Shown: positions 1-10,795 of the stretch, one piece after another | How positions within the stretch are numbered: position 1 is the first letter of the stretch | How the letters are laid out: every line of letters begins with the position of its first letter | Made by a program: the position numbers and the translations under genes | Assembly (NCBI RefSeq): GCF_030247195.1 | Contig: NC_080671.1 | Span: 184,987,725 to 185,051,724, forward strand | Source of the DNA: Topomyia yanbarensis | Lineage: Eukaryota > Arthropoda > Insecta > Diptera > Culicidae | DNA: 64,000 nt | Direction: 5' to 3' | The notes under the pieces: model-generated | Database searches by the model: none | What the model was told of the DNA's origin: nothing | What the model saw: only the letters and a program-made list of their open reading frames with translations

Positions 1-650
1 TGCAAGATCACGGGCGTAGATATGCGTCTATGATCATCGCTATTGCATGTTCACGTTACTGTCCAGGTTTGTATTGTCGCGAAAGACTCGAATATCTATA
101 TGTTAATCAAGCTGCTAGTGTGTTACATACATTCGTAAACTGACGGACAAGATTATGGTGCATTCATCCGGGGGAAATGCAGCAATGATAAGTTCCACGC
201 TTGAAATTTACTTCACCCGAATGCCAGTCGAGTATTTTCGTTTCGTTAACTTGTCGCGGGAACTTTCTGTGGTCGTAGGAAGCGGGCGTTCGTATGTTTA
301 AGTGTTGACACCTTTCTTTAACCACATGTGCGGCGATTGTATAACCGCGTGTGCAAGAGCGTTTGCAGATTCACGACTGAGATTATACATTCGTGTGATG
401 AAGCGTTATTTTAATAGGGGCGCTCTTATCTTTGCGAGATCGTGGATGTATTTATGTGTGGATAAGTTCCTTTGTATATTCACGTTCGCATTTATCACAC
501 AGTTGTATTGTCGCGAAAAGCTCGAGCATCTGTATGTTCACATATGCGTTTGTATAATCGCGTGGGTTTGTATTTATGTAGGAGTATCTGTAAATAAAAT
601 TATATGGTTGTGTATGTGTGTGGGTGCGAGGGAGTGAGTATGTAACACAA
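1..650 (+). repeat. Interspersed TCGCGAA-rich repeat, copy 1
   Basis: This stretch carries diverged copies of two phrases. One resembles GCGAGATCGCGGGCGTT (near 1-20 and 433-450). The other resembles TTGTATTGTCGCGAAAGACT followed by TCGAGCATCTGTATGTT (near 70-110 and again 503-540). The same phrases return in the same orientation at about 14740-15180, so this is a dispersed repeat with internal duplication about 430 bp apart. The open frame at 302-637 lies inside it and has no recognisable domain. The family is not identified; it could be an LTR or UTR part of a retroelement. Confidence 0.5.
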
Positions 651-2350
651 GAAATATTAAAGGTTCTATGGATGTACGACATACATGCTACGATATGAAG
701 GCTGTTTTACATTAATCGCAATTTTTTTGATACTGAGTCGACATAATTAATTCTGTAACATAATTTTTGTAATTTGTTCAGTTTTTTCTACAATTTTATC
801 GCGCCACAAATATGCGTTTGAAAAATGTCTTAAAATTTTAAAAAGTCTGACCTTTCAGTCAGTTTGTGATTAATTGCCAACTATTTTTCTTTTAGATGAG
901 CTTCATTTGTTTGGGGTATTAAATAAACTAAACTGCCCATCTCATCCTCATAAAGTGACTATTTGGTGCAGTTTGTGCACGAATGGCGTAAAAATGATGC
1001 TGGGGACAACATCATTTGCGAGCAATATCGAGACATGGGTGAGAATTGGTTGCTTCTAATTTTTTTTGCGCAAGATTTGGAAGACCTTTTGTCTAAATCA
1101 AATGGACTTTTCATTGGTCGATTGTTGGCTGTGAGACTGTTAAAAAAGAAAAAAAATCAGAACCGACACACAGCCATTCCCAGCGTGGAAGATTAGTCAA
1201 ATGAGTCAAGCTCTCCTCCTTAGTTAATAGCCAAAGACAATGAATCATCTGGATGAAGTAATTGTGCCGCCCTGATACTTAGAGTCAGTTGGGAAAATAG
1301 TGCTAGTAGTGATGAAACGCTGCTTACAGCATTTCAGTGTTGATTTATGTTAGATTCAAGTACTTTCTATTCATTTGGATCGTCATCCACCCTATTCGAA
1401 ATTATGCATTTCTATTTAGATCTGAAACCTATCAAATCGAAGCATTTTCTAATTTTCCCAGTCTCATTCATTTCATTTTCAATGATTCTAAGCAATGTTC
1501 CACAATATTTTAAAATTATTGTAAAAATGTAAGTTTTTCAACTGTAAGGGCAGAATGTACGGAAGGAGTTTTATCAAAATCTGTACGACTGTCTAGACAA
1601 CTTTGCTAAGGAGATTCTAAATTTTCAGAAGTATATCAAAAAAGTTCAAAAATTCACTAGCCCCACGAAATCACAAATATCGATATAGTGCTACACATTC
1701 ATTTATTTTAGGTGATGTGAAGCATTTCGATGAATTGCAATACTTATTGAAGCAATTCCATACTTTTGGCGGGTAGTGTATCTATTAGAACAGGTGTTGA
1801 CATTGCCAGTGCAAGAATGACCCAACTCCAAAAAAATTGTTTTGAATTATAGGAGAATTTAATTTTTAATGAATAGTTGCCACTAAAGCGCTCTTTTCTT
1901 CTCGGCTTTTCTGGAATAAATTTGTACGGAATCAAGATATTTTAGACCAGGAATTTATGTTTTACAGTCGCTTTAACGGGTTTTTGAGTTAGTTGGTCCG
2001 TTTGTTCCATTCGATGGGAAATTGATCACAGTGAAGACCCGTTTTCATCAGCCGCATGGTGTGTTTTAGGTTGGCAAAATGAGGCCACTGATAAAATTGA
2101 GACATTCTTTTTCTCAATCTTTAAAACCCAAGACCGTTCAAATATTCTTCTTCAGTCGACAGATATAGCCTCACGACACTTTCTTATTGGTATAAATCTC
2201 CCGTAAGGAGGTCTCCCATTGCGTTTTTCTAATATTTCGCATCAAAAAAAATCACAAAAGAAAGATTTACTCGAATGCATCAGGCGGATTTTCATGTGAC
2301 GCTGACAAAATAGGGGGCTAATAAAATTAGGTCTTCGTTGTATATAAATC
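651..2350. other. Gene-free AT-rich stretch
   Basis: I see only short frames here without recognisable domains, for example 963-1196 and 1744-1935. Composition is AT-rich and typical of mosquito intergenic or intronic DNA. No repeat ends or target duplications were found. Confidence 0.5.
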
Positions 2351-2600
2351 AATTATTTCTCGACAAACATATGATTACGGCTTAAAAGCCAACTGTCAAA
2401 ATTCACTTTGAAAGGAAATTCCGGGCAAACCGTTACTGGTCGAAAACTGTTCACGGTAGTTAATGAAAAAGACAACATTTCTCTTTTGTTTACTACCAAC
2501 ATCTGGGATTGGCGAGAAACGGTTTGTCCGGAATTTCCTTTCAAAGAGAATTTCGACAGTTGGCTTTTAAGTCATAATCATATGTTTGTCGAGAATTATT
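2351..2600. mobile_element. Fold-back (inverted-repeat) element, about 250 bp
   Basis: The arms at about 2351-2436 and 2518-2600 are near-perfect reverse complements. They contain exact blocks such as CTCGACAAACATATGATTA, CTTAAAAGCCAACTGTC and TTTGAAAGGAAATTCCGG, and roughly nine in ten positions pair. The loop is about 80 bp. Two mirror-image open frames (2353-2544 on - and 2408-2644 on +) are by-products of the symmetry, since both begin with MKGNSGQTV. This architecture is typical of a non-autonomous DNA element (MITE). I could not define a target-site duplication. Confidence 0.75.
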
Positions 2601-2736
2601 CAAAAATTTCAAAAATGATAATTTTGAGGCTGTACCTGATTTGAGTTGTGCATTCAAAGCAAAAAAATATTTTCTGTCAATTTTCGCCGAAATTATGCGT
2701 ATCATTCACTACTGCAACTGTTAGTGCTCCACGACT

Positions 2737-2744
2737 ATTGGCGC
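2737..2744. repeat. 8-bp target-site duplication, left copy
   Basis: ATTGGCGC stands immediately before the element at 2745 and is repeated exactly after it at 3004-3011. An exact 8-bp duplication is the signature of hAT-superfamily (also P-element) insertion. Confidence 0.85.
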
Positions 2745-3003
2745 CAGGGATGCCACATTGAAATCTGTGTTTCGGCCAAAAAAATCTATTTACCATCTGT
2801 GATGACTAAAATAGGAAAAAAAATCTGTGAAAATCTGTGATAAATTTCCAAAAAATCTGTGAAAAATCACAATATTTCCAAAAATCTGTGAAATTTTCAA
2901 CAGAATGCCAAAAATCTGTCATCTGTAAAAAAGAATCTGTGTTCAAAAATTGTGAAAAAAAATCTGTGATATTATAGAAAAATCTGTGAATATGGTAACC
3001 CTG
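2745..3003. mobile_element. hAT-type MITE built of ATCTGTG repeats
   Basis: This 259-bp element has imperfect terminal inverted repeats: CAGGGATGCCACATT on the left against CAGGGTTACCATATT read inward from the right (12 of 15 match). It is bounded by the exact 8-bp duplication ATTGGCGC. The interior is almost entirely a scatter of the heptamer ATCTGTG, nine exact copies all on the + strand, separated by A-rich spacers. It encodes nothing. The superfamily call rests on the 8-bp duplication and the CAGGG terminus, so a P-like element is the alternative. Confidence 0.85.
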
Positions 3004-3011
3004 ATTGGCGC
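3004..3011. repeat. 8-bp target-site duplication, right copy
   Basis: ATTGGCGC, identical to the copy at 2737-2744, flanks the right end of the ATCTGTG element. Confidence 0.85.
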
Positions 3012-3079
3012 CCTTACCCTACCGAAACTTCCATATCCATTGTCTCAACTATCTTCGATTTGAGCACCGTTAGTCAAGG

Positions 3080-3780
3080 AAGCGGAACCCACATCATATC
3101 ATAATCGCGCAATAAGTTTGTTCTCTCGTTCATCCTCACTCGATTTTGTTGCAGAACAAGGTACTATGACTGATAAACATGCGCGCAGTTTTTTCACGAA
3201 CCATCTTCTTCTATCCATGCTATAGCAAGCATTACCTACCACCACTACTGTCACAGACTGTCTACAAAACTTCGCAAGTGACGTCATAGCGCACGTTTCT
3301 CCATAGCAACGCTGTGAGCTCTGGCCAAGTTAGTGTGCGTGATTCAGCGTTCGTTCAAAACGACGACGAAAAATGAAAAGACCGACCAATCACCACACAA
3401 CTACAATCAGCTACCAACCCTGACTATAGTCTCTGCACACAGATGGGAGTTTTTTGATTTGTTTTGTTGTGACGGAAATCAGCTGACTTTGAATTGTTAC
3501 ACATCTATGCGGAACAAAGAAAGAGACAGAGAAAGAGAGAAGAGCGAAATAGCAGTGGGAAACGTAGAACGGGAGGTAGATGGTTGGGTGGTGACCTACG
3601 TATTTCTTCGCGTTCCACCTTCGGGAGCTATCTTCAGCAGAACTGGTCGGGTTCGTTTCGTGGTTGGTTTGATTGGCTAATGTTGACCTGACTGTTGTGT
3701 ATGACGGGACTCGCACGGTTTGCTTCCGTGCCAAGCTAGCGGGACTGATTTCATGTGCTCCGAAGTGAAAAGCTGCATCG
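3080..3780 (+). promoter_or_regulatory. Possible promoter / 5'UTR segment with palindromic CRE
   Basis: This unique-looking, more GC-balanced stretch contains a perfect cAMP-response palindrome TGACGTCA at 3279-3286, a CCATAGCAACG box resembling an RFX half-site at 3301-3311, and an initiator-like TTCAGCGTTCG at 3343-3353, about 60 bp after the CRE. It holds overlapping frames on both strands (3333-3680 on +, 3411-3734 on -) with no recognisable domain. The promoter reading is inference from motifs; an intronic enhancer or chance is possible. Confidence 0.3.
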
Positions 3781-4366
3781 AATCCAGATGGTGTACGTGG
3801 AAGCGAATAGTAAAAAGAGCCTGGCTAAAGTGGAATTTAATTTAATTCCAATTTAATCAGAATACGAGTTAATTAATTGTCATCTAGACATACCATATGT
3901 GATTTGATTTGTTTAGCTATTACGACTTCTACAGTAGTCTACGAATATTGGGCTAAAATATTGGACATTGAAACATCTAAAATCAGCGTCCAAAAAGATG
4001 GCTTTATGAAATGGTACTTTCATGGAGTTCAATTTTGCCGCAATTATTTATGTTCAGTTTGCGTAACTTTTAAGGTTACTTGAAGTTAATTAAATATAAT
4101 TTATTTGTATTTATTTACCTTACCATTTCACTCTCGCTGATACTATCTGTGCCATTTCACTTACGTTTATACTACCATCTATTGGAAATAAAGTCTATAT
4201 ATGTTGGTCAAGTGGGCTGTGCCATACTGATGAACCGAAAACGAAATGTTAACCTAAATTTACTGCAAATCAAATTGTTTGAACATATCGTGACATAAAA
4301 ATAAAATGCAGTCCTAAGAATATAACAGATCAAGATGAAGAACTACTAGATTTGATAATTCCCTTA
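3781..4366. other. Gene-free AT-rich stretch
   Basis: Two short frames lie here (3877-4083, 4080-4298) with no recognisable domains and low-complexity hydrophobic content. Nothing else was seen. Confidence 0.45.
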
Positions 4367-4527
4367 CCCGATCAGAATGAAATAACAAGATTATATCAGA
4401 ACACAATTTTTGTATCATATTGTGTTATAAATTAGGTCTCGTTAGTAGTTAAAATAACAAAAATTCATAACAAGTAACAATGTGAGATATAGTTTTGAAA
4501 TATTTCTGTTATGTGTTTCTGATCGGG
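4367..4527 (+). mobile_element. 161-bp MITE, copy A
   Basis: It begins CCCGATCAGAATGAAATAAC and ends with the inverse complement of CCCGATCAGAAACACATAAC, so the termini form an 11-bp perfect inverted repeat with further matches inside. A second copy of the same length lies at 4645-4805. No coding capacity. The precise target duplication is not clear. Confidence 0.75.
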
Positions 4528-4644
4528 TATATTGCAAATGTCGATTACTCACGATTACAAAGTCCCAGTAGTGTTTCTGACTGACTGACGATTTCGATCA
4601 ACTTAGCAGTTAAGCTGTCAATTCTATCAATTTGAACCACCCGC

Positions 4645-4805
4645 CCCGATCAGAATGAAATAACAAGATTGTAACAGAAATCAATTTTCGTTACATTTTG
4701 TGTTATAAATTAGGTCTGGTTAGTAGTTAAAATAACAGAAAATTATAACAAGTAACAAAACGGGATATACTTTTGAAATCTTTTTGTTATGTGTTTCTGG
4801 CTGGG
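4645..4805 (+). mobile_element. 161-bp MITE, copy B
   Basis: It has the same length, the same first 20 bases and the same internal phrase (TTATAAATTAGGTCT, then TTAGTAGTTAAAATAACA) as the copy at 4367, in direct orientation 278 bp downstream. Its right terminus is more eroded (CTGGCTGGG instead of CTGATCGGG). The frame at 4784 starts inside its right end. Confidence 0.75.
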
Positions 4806-5202
4806 ACTGCAACCTTAAACTAATGCTAGGTCATTTCGCTGAAAAAGATCTCACGTATCAAGAATTTAAAGTTTTTCTGCCCCCCGCAAAAAGTCACAAT
4901 CATCGCTTAAAAGAGCGGTTGCTCAATTCGAGTGCTGCTGATGAAAACTTTGCAAACAACGAATCGCACGGCACAGAGTTGGTTTTATGTAAGCTGCTAC
5001 TCAGTCCACAGACGAAATGAATAAACTACTACTGTTTCGATATTCAAGAAATGCGCGATCCATCCAAGTGACAACAGGAATTAATACTTCGAAAGAACAA
5101 GCGAAGGACGAGAAAAAATTAAGGAAGCAAAACACGTCCGATTTGAATTCGCTCACATCAGCTAACCCTTTGCTGGCACGACAACCATTATTTAATGTAT
5201 AA
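4784..5202 (+). other. Two abutting unidentified small frames
   Basis: A 78-codon frame (4784-5020) and a 61-codon frame (5017-5202) overlap by four bases (ATGA). The first begins in the right end of a MITE, so its start is not credible. Its later part (for example LTYQEFKVFLPPAKSHNHR) is ordinary-looking protein, and the second is Lys/Ser-rich. I recognise no family. They may be remnants of one longer frame or chance. Confidence 0.2.
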
Positions 5203-6373
5203 TTTTAGCCTACACAATAATTTTATGCTATGCTGGAGCATGTAATGTTGTGTGATATCAAAATAAGAAAATGAAGAAGCTCAAAGCTAAAAGAGCCACG
5301 AAAAAACATAAAACAGCAGTAGACAACGGAAAATAATAAACAAATAAGTACATTCAATATAATAATAAATGTGATGAAATACTGAACTTGAAACCCCCAA
5401 TAGTAACGAAATCGATAGTATAACTCGATCGACAGTAAAGGGTTAACTTAAAATGGCACGAAAAGCCGACTCGCGAAAATAATAAACAAAGCGACGTGCA
5501 AAGATTAATAAAACGAAACGGTCTCATTTGGTGAATTCCTTTGGCACGACTAAAGAAGAAGAAAAACTCGTCCCAACCCAGCGCCGTTGTTTGTAAACAC
5601 ATCGACCGAAATCTTTATGTATATGCATATTTCTGATTTGAGAAAGCGTGAATAACTTCTTTTCTTCAGTATTTTTTTTTTATTTGGCCCGATAGAAACG
5701 ATTGACTGAAGAGCTCTGCTCTGTTAGTCATCATTCATTTTTGGAGTAACACTTGTTGGAAGCAGTTTTGCAAGCCCGGGTAATGAAGATGGCCGGTAAA
5801 CCCAAGTCTTCACTTGATGATGGTTTGTTTTAAATGGCGGCGGAGAGAAATTCGTGATAACAATAAGAAAATTAAAAAAACCGGAACCAATCAACGAACG
5901 GGTTGGTTAGCTTTTTTCAGGGAGAGTTCTTATTTTACTTTGTTCGCACTTCAATCGAGACTTTCGCGGCACCTAGTGCAAAATCAAGGTTAATTTGATT
6001 TTGTATTAACTGAAACGGAGCCTGTTTGTCTGTACGATTGTAGGTTAGAAAAAATCGACATCATGTTGTCTTAAATTGAGAATCATCATAAAATGTTAAG
6101 TGATTTTTGCGAGTCTATTAGACCAATGTTACAAAAGCAAAATGCTAAGAGCGATTGCTCGAACACTGGTATCTTTTCAACTGTAGAGCTCTAATCCCGA
6201 GCCAAAATATTATGAGATATGGTTATTTATGAGATTGAGCAAAATTTTCGACACATTGTGTCGGGCTTTGAAAGAAATAAAAACCTGTATCAAAACAATT
6301 GAGCTAATAATACTAAAACTAAGCAAGTTTTGAGAATATCTCAGAATATCTCCATTTCCGCAAAACGTGTTTT
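5203..6373. other. Gene-free stretch
   Basis: AT-rich sequence with no supported gene. The reverse frame 5354-5602 has no domain. No repeat boundary was found before the dispersed repeat at 6374. Confidence 0.45.
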
Positions 6374-7458
6374 TGCCTTTCTCATATAGAAAGGTTATGC
6401 AATCACTCTGAAAAACGTTAACCTAATCCCGGCCCGGAGGGCCGAGTGTAATATCCCATTCGACTCAGTTCGTCGAGATCGGAAAAAGTCTGTATGTGTG
6501 TGTATGTATGTATGTGTGTGTATGTGTGTGTGTGTATGTATGTGCGTATGTGTCAAATAATGTCACTCCTTTTTCTCAGAGATGGCTGGACCGATTTACC
6601 CAAACTTAGTCTCAAATGAAAGGTGCAACCTTCCCATCGGCTGCTATTGAATTTTGGATCGATCGGAATTCTGGTTCCGGAATTACGGGTTTCAGAGTGC
6701 GGCCACAAAGAAATTTCTCATATAAACTGTAGGAAAAATTAAAAATAGAATTTTTATTTTTGATGCTAAATGTGTTCAAGGTGCATGAAATGTCGAGATT
6801 TGATGCAAACTCGAAAAAAAAATTTGACTACGATTCACTTTTTTGGATTTTGGCACATTTTTGCCTTTCTCATATAGAAAGGTTATGCAATCACTCTGAA
6901 AAACGTCAACCTAATTTTTTTTTCGACTCGTTTAGGGTTTCTGGATTTTAACAGGGGCGTAGTTGATGGTTTACGGAGAGGGGTTACACCCCCCCCCCCT
7001 CTACTGTTCGCGCCCCTCCTTTAAAAATCTCTTTAAATCACCCCTCAGACCACCACCCCATCCAGCCCTCATACCCCTCCCTTTCAACCCCATCATCTTT
7101 AAACCACCACTATATCACAAAGCATACCAATTTAAGCTGGGGAGTCGTTCGTTCATGGAACTTTCGCCCTCTTCACATACCCAGCCCCGCATGACAAAAT
7201 GAGTTAGCAAGCAGATAACATTGATCTAATGCTGATTAGGCTAATGGAGTAGGATATTTTTTGTTTCAAGTGTTTCACCGTCGACACGTAGCTCATCAAG
7301 TTCGTGGCTGGCATGCCATTGTGTATAAGTGCAAAGTGTACTAAGAATGTAATGGACATTTCCACGATTATGTTGAACATAAAAAGCCTCCGTACCAAAG
7401 TTTAGAGAAATGAGAAAGGCACAATCGCACCACTAGGTGGATTAAAACAGGTTTTTTT
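6374..7458 (+). repeat. Aedes-type dispersed repeat with 12-bp inverted ends
   Basis: It starts TGCCTTTCTCATATAGAAAG (6374) and carries the phrase TTATGCAATCACTCTGAAAA. It continues with a GT-rich microsatellite (about 6490-6552) and the phrase CTCAAATGAAAGGTGCAACC. A second left end occurs at about 6862, then comes a C-rich block (6985-7080). It finishes with ATGAGAAAGGCA (7410-7421) and a tail CACCACTAGGTGGATTAAAA. The outer 12-mers are perfect inverse complements. Further copies lie at 9650-10795, 43064-43190, 48340-49245 and 57157-57196. I associate this repeat with Aedes genomes from memory. The internal second left end suggests a nested or tandem insertion. Confidence 0.75.
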
Positions 7459-7473
7459 TAAAGAGGTTTGTCG

Positions 7474-7765
7474 TGACTACGATTCCAGCTCAACAGAAAC
7501 CACCAAACTAAAAAAAAATCATTAGTATATGTACCTGTGGTGTCCTTGAACGATCGATTAAAAAAAATTCTTCTTTTTGAAAACGGGGACGATTTATCCA
7601 AAAAAATCACTATTTTACGCTAAAAAAAATTAAAAAATCCATAACAATAACATGAAAATTTTGACGAAAAAATGGTATCGTTCAAGGACAAGGCAGTTCA
7701 ATTAAGAACAAGTCAAAAAAAAAAGTTTTGATATCGGTTGAAAACTTATCCGGCAATCGTAGTCA
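7474..7765. mobile_element. Fold-back element, about 290 bp
   Basis: Outer inverted repeat TGACTACGATT (7474-7484) pairs with AATCGTAGTCA (7755-7765). An inner perfect 14-bp pair TGTCCTTGAACGAT (7541-7554) matches ATCGTTCAAGGACA (7677-7690). The spacer is very A/T-rich. It is probably a non-autonomous DNA element, and no target duplication was identified. Confidence 0.5.
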
Positions 7766-8893
7766 AATATGCTTTTGGGAAACATGATTTCGAGATAATC
7801 GCGTTAAAGTTTCAAGTATAAGCAACACCTCCATAAGAAAGCAAGATGAAAAACGCTATAACTTTGCGTCCGATCTCTATAAAAATTTGAGGTAACATTC
7901 TTAAGAACCTGAGCTTTACGATAGAAGAATAAAAAAAAATTCGATTTTTTGGACGACCTCAAAATATAAAACCCCTTAAATCGATAAATTCGTCATTCTA
8001 ATCATGAGAACTGTAATTAAACTAAACATTTTACCGATAAGTTGTCCATCATACAATCACATTCAAAATGCTTCATTTCTCTTTGAATTTTTGTTGACAA
8101 AATATAAAAAAAACCACTCAACCCACCTGAAAGGCAAATATGCTGAACTACAGACATACTTCTTCCCTTTCCTCCTAACTGAAAATTGACTGTAACAACA
8201 CTGTTCGCAAGTATGCACAAGGCATTCCACGAGGATTTTTTTTTGCATTTTTTGTTAAAAGCTACGAACACAGAATTTTGTAAAGCCGCAAGAAAGGAGT
8301 TACCTTTTGAGGGATTCCATGAAAAACCGGCCGACCGCAAAATATGATCATCGTCGATTCAAACGCTACTTTACATTTGTGTTCGGTTTATGAATCTCCA
8401 TGATTTTCTCTGGCAATTGCAATATTCTAATACAAGAGCAATTTTTCAAAAGAGCGTAAGACGTTTCTACGTGCAATAATTTCAAAAAATTTTTATTCGA
8501 TTTTCACTATTTTATATAGTAAAACTATTTGAAAACGAGTTACAGAGAATGAATACGTCTGCACGAAAAAAATGCAAACTGAAAAAAAATTTGTGTTATT
8601 TTTCACAAGAACAAAAATTTATGATAAAAATTCAAATTTCAAAAAACCCACTTTTTCTAATTTTTTATATTTTGCCAACAAAAACCTAAAGAAAAAAGAA
8701 ACATTTTGAATGTTATTTCATGATGGAGAAATTATCGGTGTTTTCAGTTTACATTTTTTACCGCTTTGAAGTAGATAGATCGTGCGAAATAGAACATGCG
8801 GCTGTAGCCAACATCCCTGAATTTTATCACAGTGTTTGTTGAATTGGCTTTGTTTTTATAGACAAAAATGTGTGGCGCTGAAATCGCGCCAAT
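7766..8893. other. Gene-free AT-rich stretch
   Basis: Homopolymer-rich sequence. Frames on both strands at 8004-8340 overlap each other and show no domain. Nothing else is supported. Confidence 0.45.
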
Positions 8894-9616
8894 TTACCCC
8901 GGGGTAAGTTGGCGGTATGTATGAATATGCCAGAAAAATGGAGATTCAATTATATCAAAGGTTCGTGCTGAATGTCTTTTCAATAAAATTGTACATTAAC
9001 CGACAATTGCCAATATATTTCAGTCTCAATACCCCGTCATTTTACTTTTGCTTTTGAATATGGAATACGCGTCAAATTCCATATTCAAAAGCATATTTTT
9101 TGAAATTCTTCAGGCGATTTGCCGAAGTAAATATCCCCTGCATTGACGAGATACACAAAGTTTTACTTTGGAGTGAATTCCAAAAATAAAAATATTTGAT
9201 GACTATATTTGCACTGTAAATAGTAGCGCCAACTTCCGCGTGCGTCACTGCCAACTTACTTCAACCGCATATTTTACAAAAAACTATTTAAAAAATAACT
9301 TTAATTCATGGATAGATTTAATATCTATACGGAAGCTCTTTTCACGCTCTATCGAAAAATAAAATCAATTGGGAAATAGATTTAAAATCACCCCAACTAA
9401 CACAGAGTTCAAAATTTAAAAAAATTGCTCGAAAACACAATATCGCCCACAGCTTCTACAAAACAGAATGTTTTTCAACAAAAACATATTGGATAATGGG
9501 TTTCACATAACTTGAGCTACACAATGAGAGGTAGCGCTATATGTCTAATAAAAACGAAGACAAAGGGATTCCGCCAACTTACCCCAACCACCAACTAGCC
9601 CCGGGCTCCCCTAATA
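8894..9616. mobile_element. MITE-like element with GGGGTAAGTTGGCGG inverted repeats
   Basis: A perfect 15-bp inverted repeat, GGGGTAAGTTGGCGG at 8901-8915 and CCGCCAACTTACCCC at 9571-9585, encloses about 650 bp of non-coding DNA. The left end is a perfect palindrome TTACCCCGGGGTAA (8894-8907). The motif GCCAACTTMC recurs internally (about 9228 and 9249). The right side ends TAGCCCCGGGCTCCCCTA, which may be the true terminus, so the left terminus may be truncated. Family unknown. Confidence 0.5.
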
Positions 9617-9649
9617 TTTAATTAACTTGATCAACATAAGTTCAATATT

Positions 9650-10795
9650 ATCTTCATGTGGTTATATTTTGAAATACCGGTGGAATGGGTTTGGAAGTGG
9701 AGCGGGTGGGTGTTTAGTAGAATGGGAGTGGAGGATGCGTCAGAAATCCTTCATCTTATTTCGGTATACGAGGTGGATGAAGGAAATGCGGATGTGAGGG
9801 TGTTCCAAAGGGACAGGAGTGATGAAGGAGCGAGGTGTGAGGGCAAGGGTGGGGAGGGGGAGTGCTGAGTGGCGACACAATACTCAACCGCAAATGTTGC
9901 CTTTCATTTGAGACTTGGTTTGAGAACATCGGTTCAGTCATCACCGAAGAACCGATGTGACTTAAATTGGGGAATATGCCCGGAATCCGGGATTTCCGGA
10001 ATCGTCGATAGTGGACAATATATCCAAAGAATGTTTGATTGGCAATCAGTGATCTAGACGTGCGAATCGAAGTAATTTGGTGACCATTTCAATAGTTTTT
10101 AGCCTCTGCGGTGTTACGATTGTACCGATTTATATGGGAAATTCCAGTGCAACCTTACCAACCAACCGGTAACTCCGGAACCAAGAGTCAGAACCAAATC
10201 AAATTCAGCAGCAGTTAATGGCATTACTGTATCTTTCATTGGAAATCAAGTTTGTAAAAATTGGTAGAGAATTCGCTGGGTAATAGGTGCGATATTTGCT
10301 TAGGAACTTGGCGAGTTCCCCGGAGGCATCATGAACCGTCATAGGTGGCCAATGTCGTCAAAGCTGCTTTGATTTATCTTTAGTGATCCAGACCAGCAAA
10401 CTAGAGTAATGTTGAACTCATTTTAATATGCTTTACGTCATTTGGACATCATGGTTGTGCCAGTTTATATGGGAATTTGCTGTGTGACCGAACTCTTCAA
10501 CCCGTAACTCCGGAACCAGAAGTCGGATCAACTAAAAATTTCATAGCAAGCTGCTACGGGAGCGTTATATCTTTCAGATGAAACTAAGTTTGTGAAAATC
10601 GGTTCAGCCTTCTCTGAGAAAATTGTGAGTTTAAATGACACACACATACACACACATACGTACACACACAGACATTTGCCGATCTCGACAAACTGAATCA
10701 AATGGTATATGACACTCGGCACTCCGGGCCTCGGTTGAAAAATCGATTTTTGCAGTGATTGCATAGCCCTTCTTTATATGAGAAAGGCAAAACAT
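9650..10795 (-). repeat. Aedes-type dispersed repeat, minus-strand copy
   Basis: Read on the minus strand it begins TGCCTTTCTCATATAAAGAA at about 10795, followed by GGGCTATGCAATCACTGCAA and a CA/TG microsatellite (10636-10672). It ends in the G-rich complement of the C-rich block (9680-9860). The outer right end (ATGAGAAAGGCA) is missing, so the copy is truncated. The phrase AACTCCGGAACCARRAGTC occurs at 10171-10189 and 10506-10524, showing an internal period of 335 bp. The G-rich frame 9656-9868 is low-complexity and not a gene. Confidence 0.7.

Noticed and set aside
2353..2644. Two similar small proteins on opposite strands
   Set aside because: Both arise from the arms of one inverted repeat.
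9656..9868. Gly/Glu/Trp-rich 70-codon frame
   Set aside because: It is the complement of the C-rich block of a dispersed repeat.
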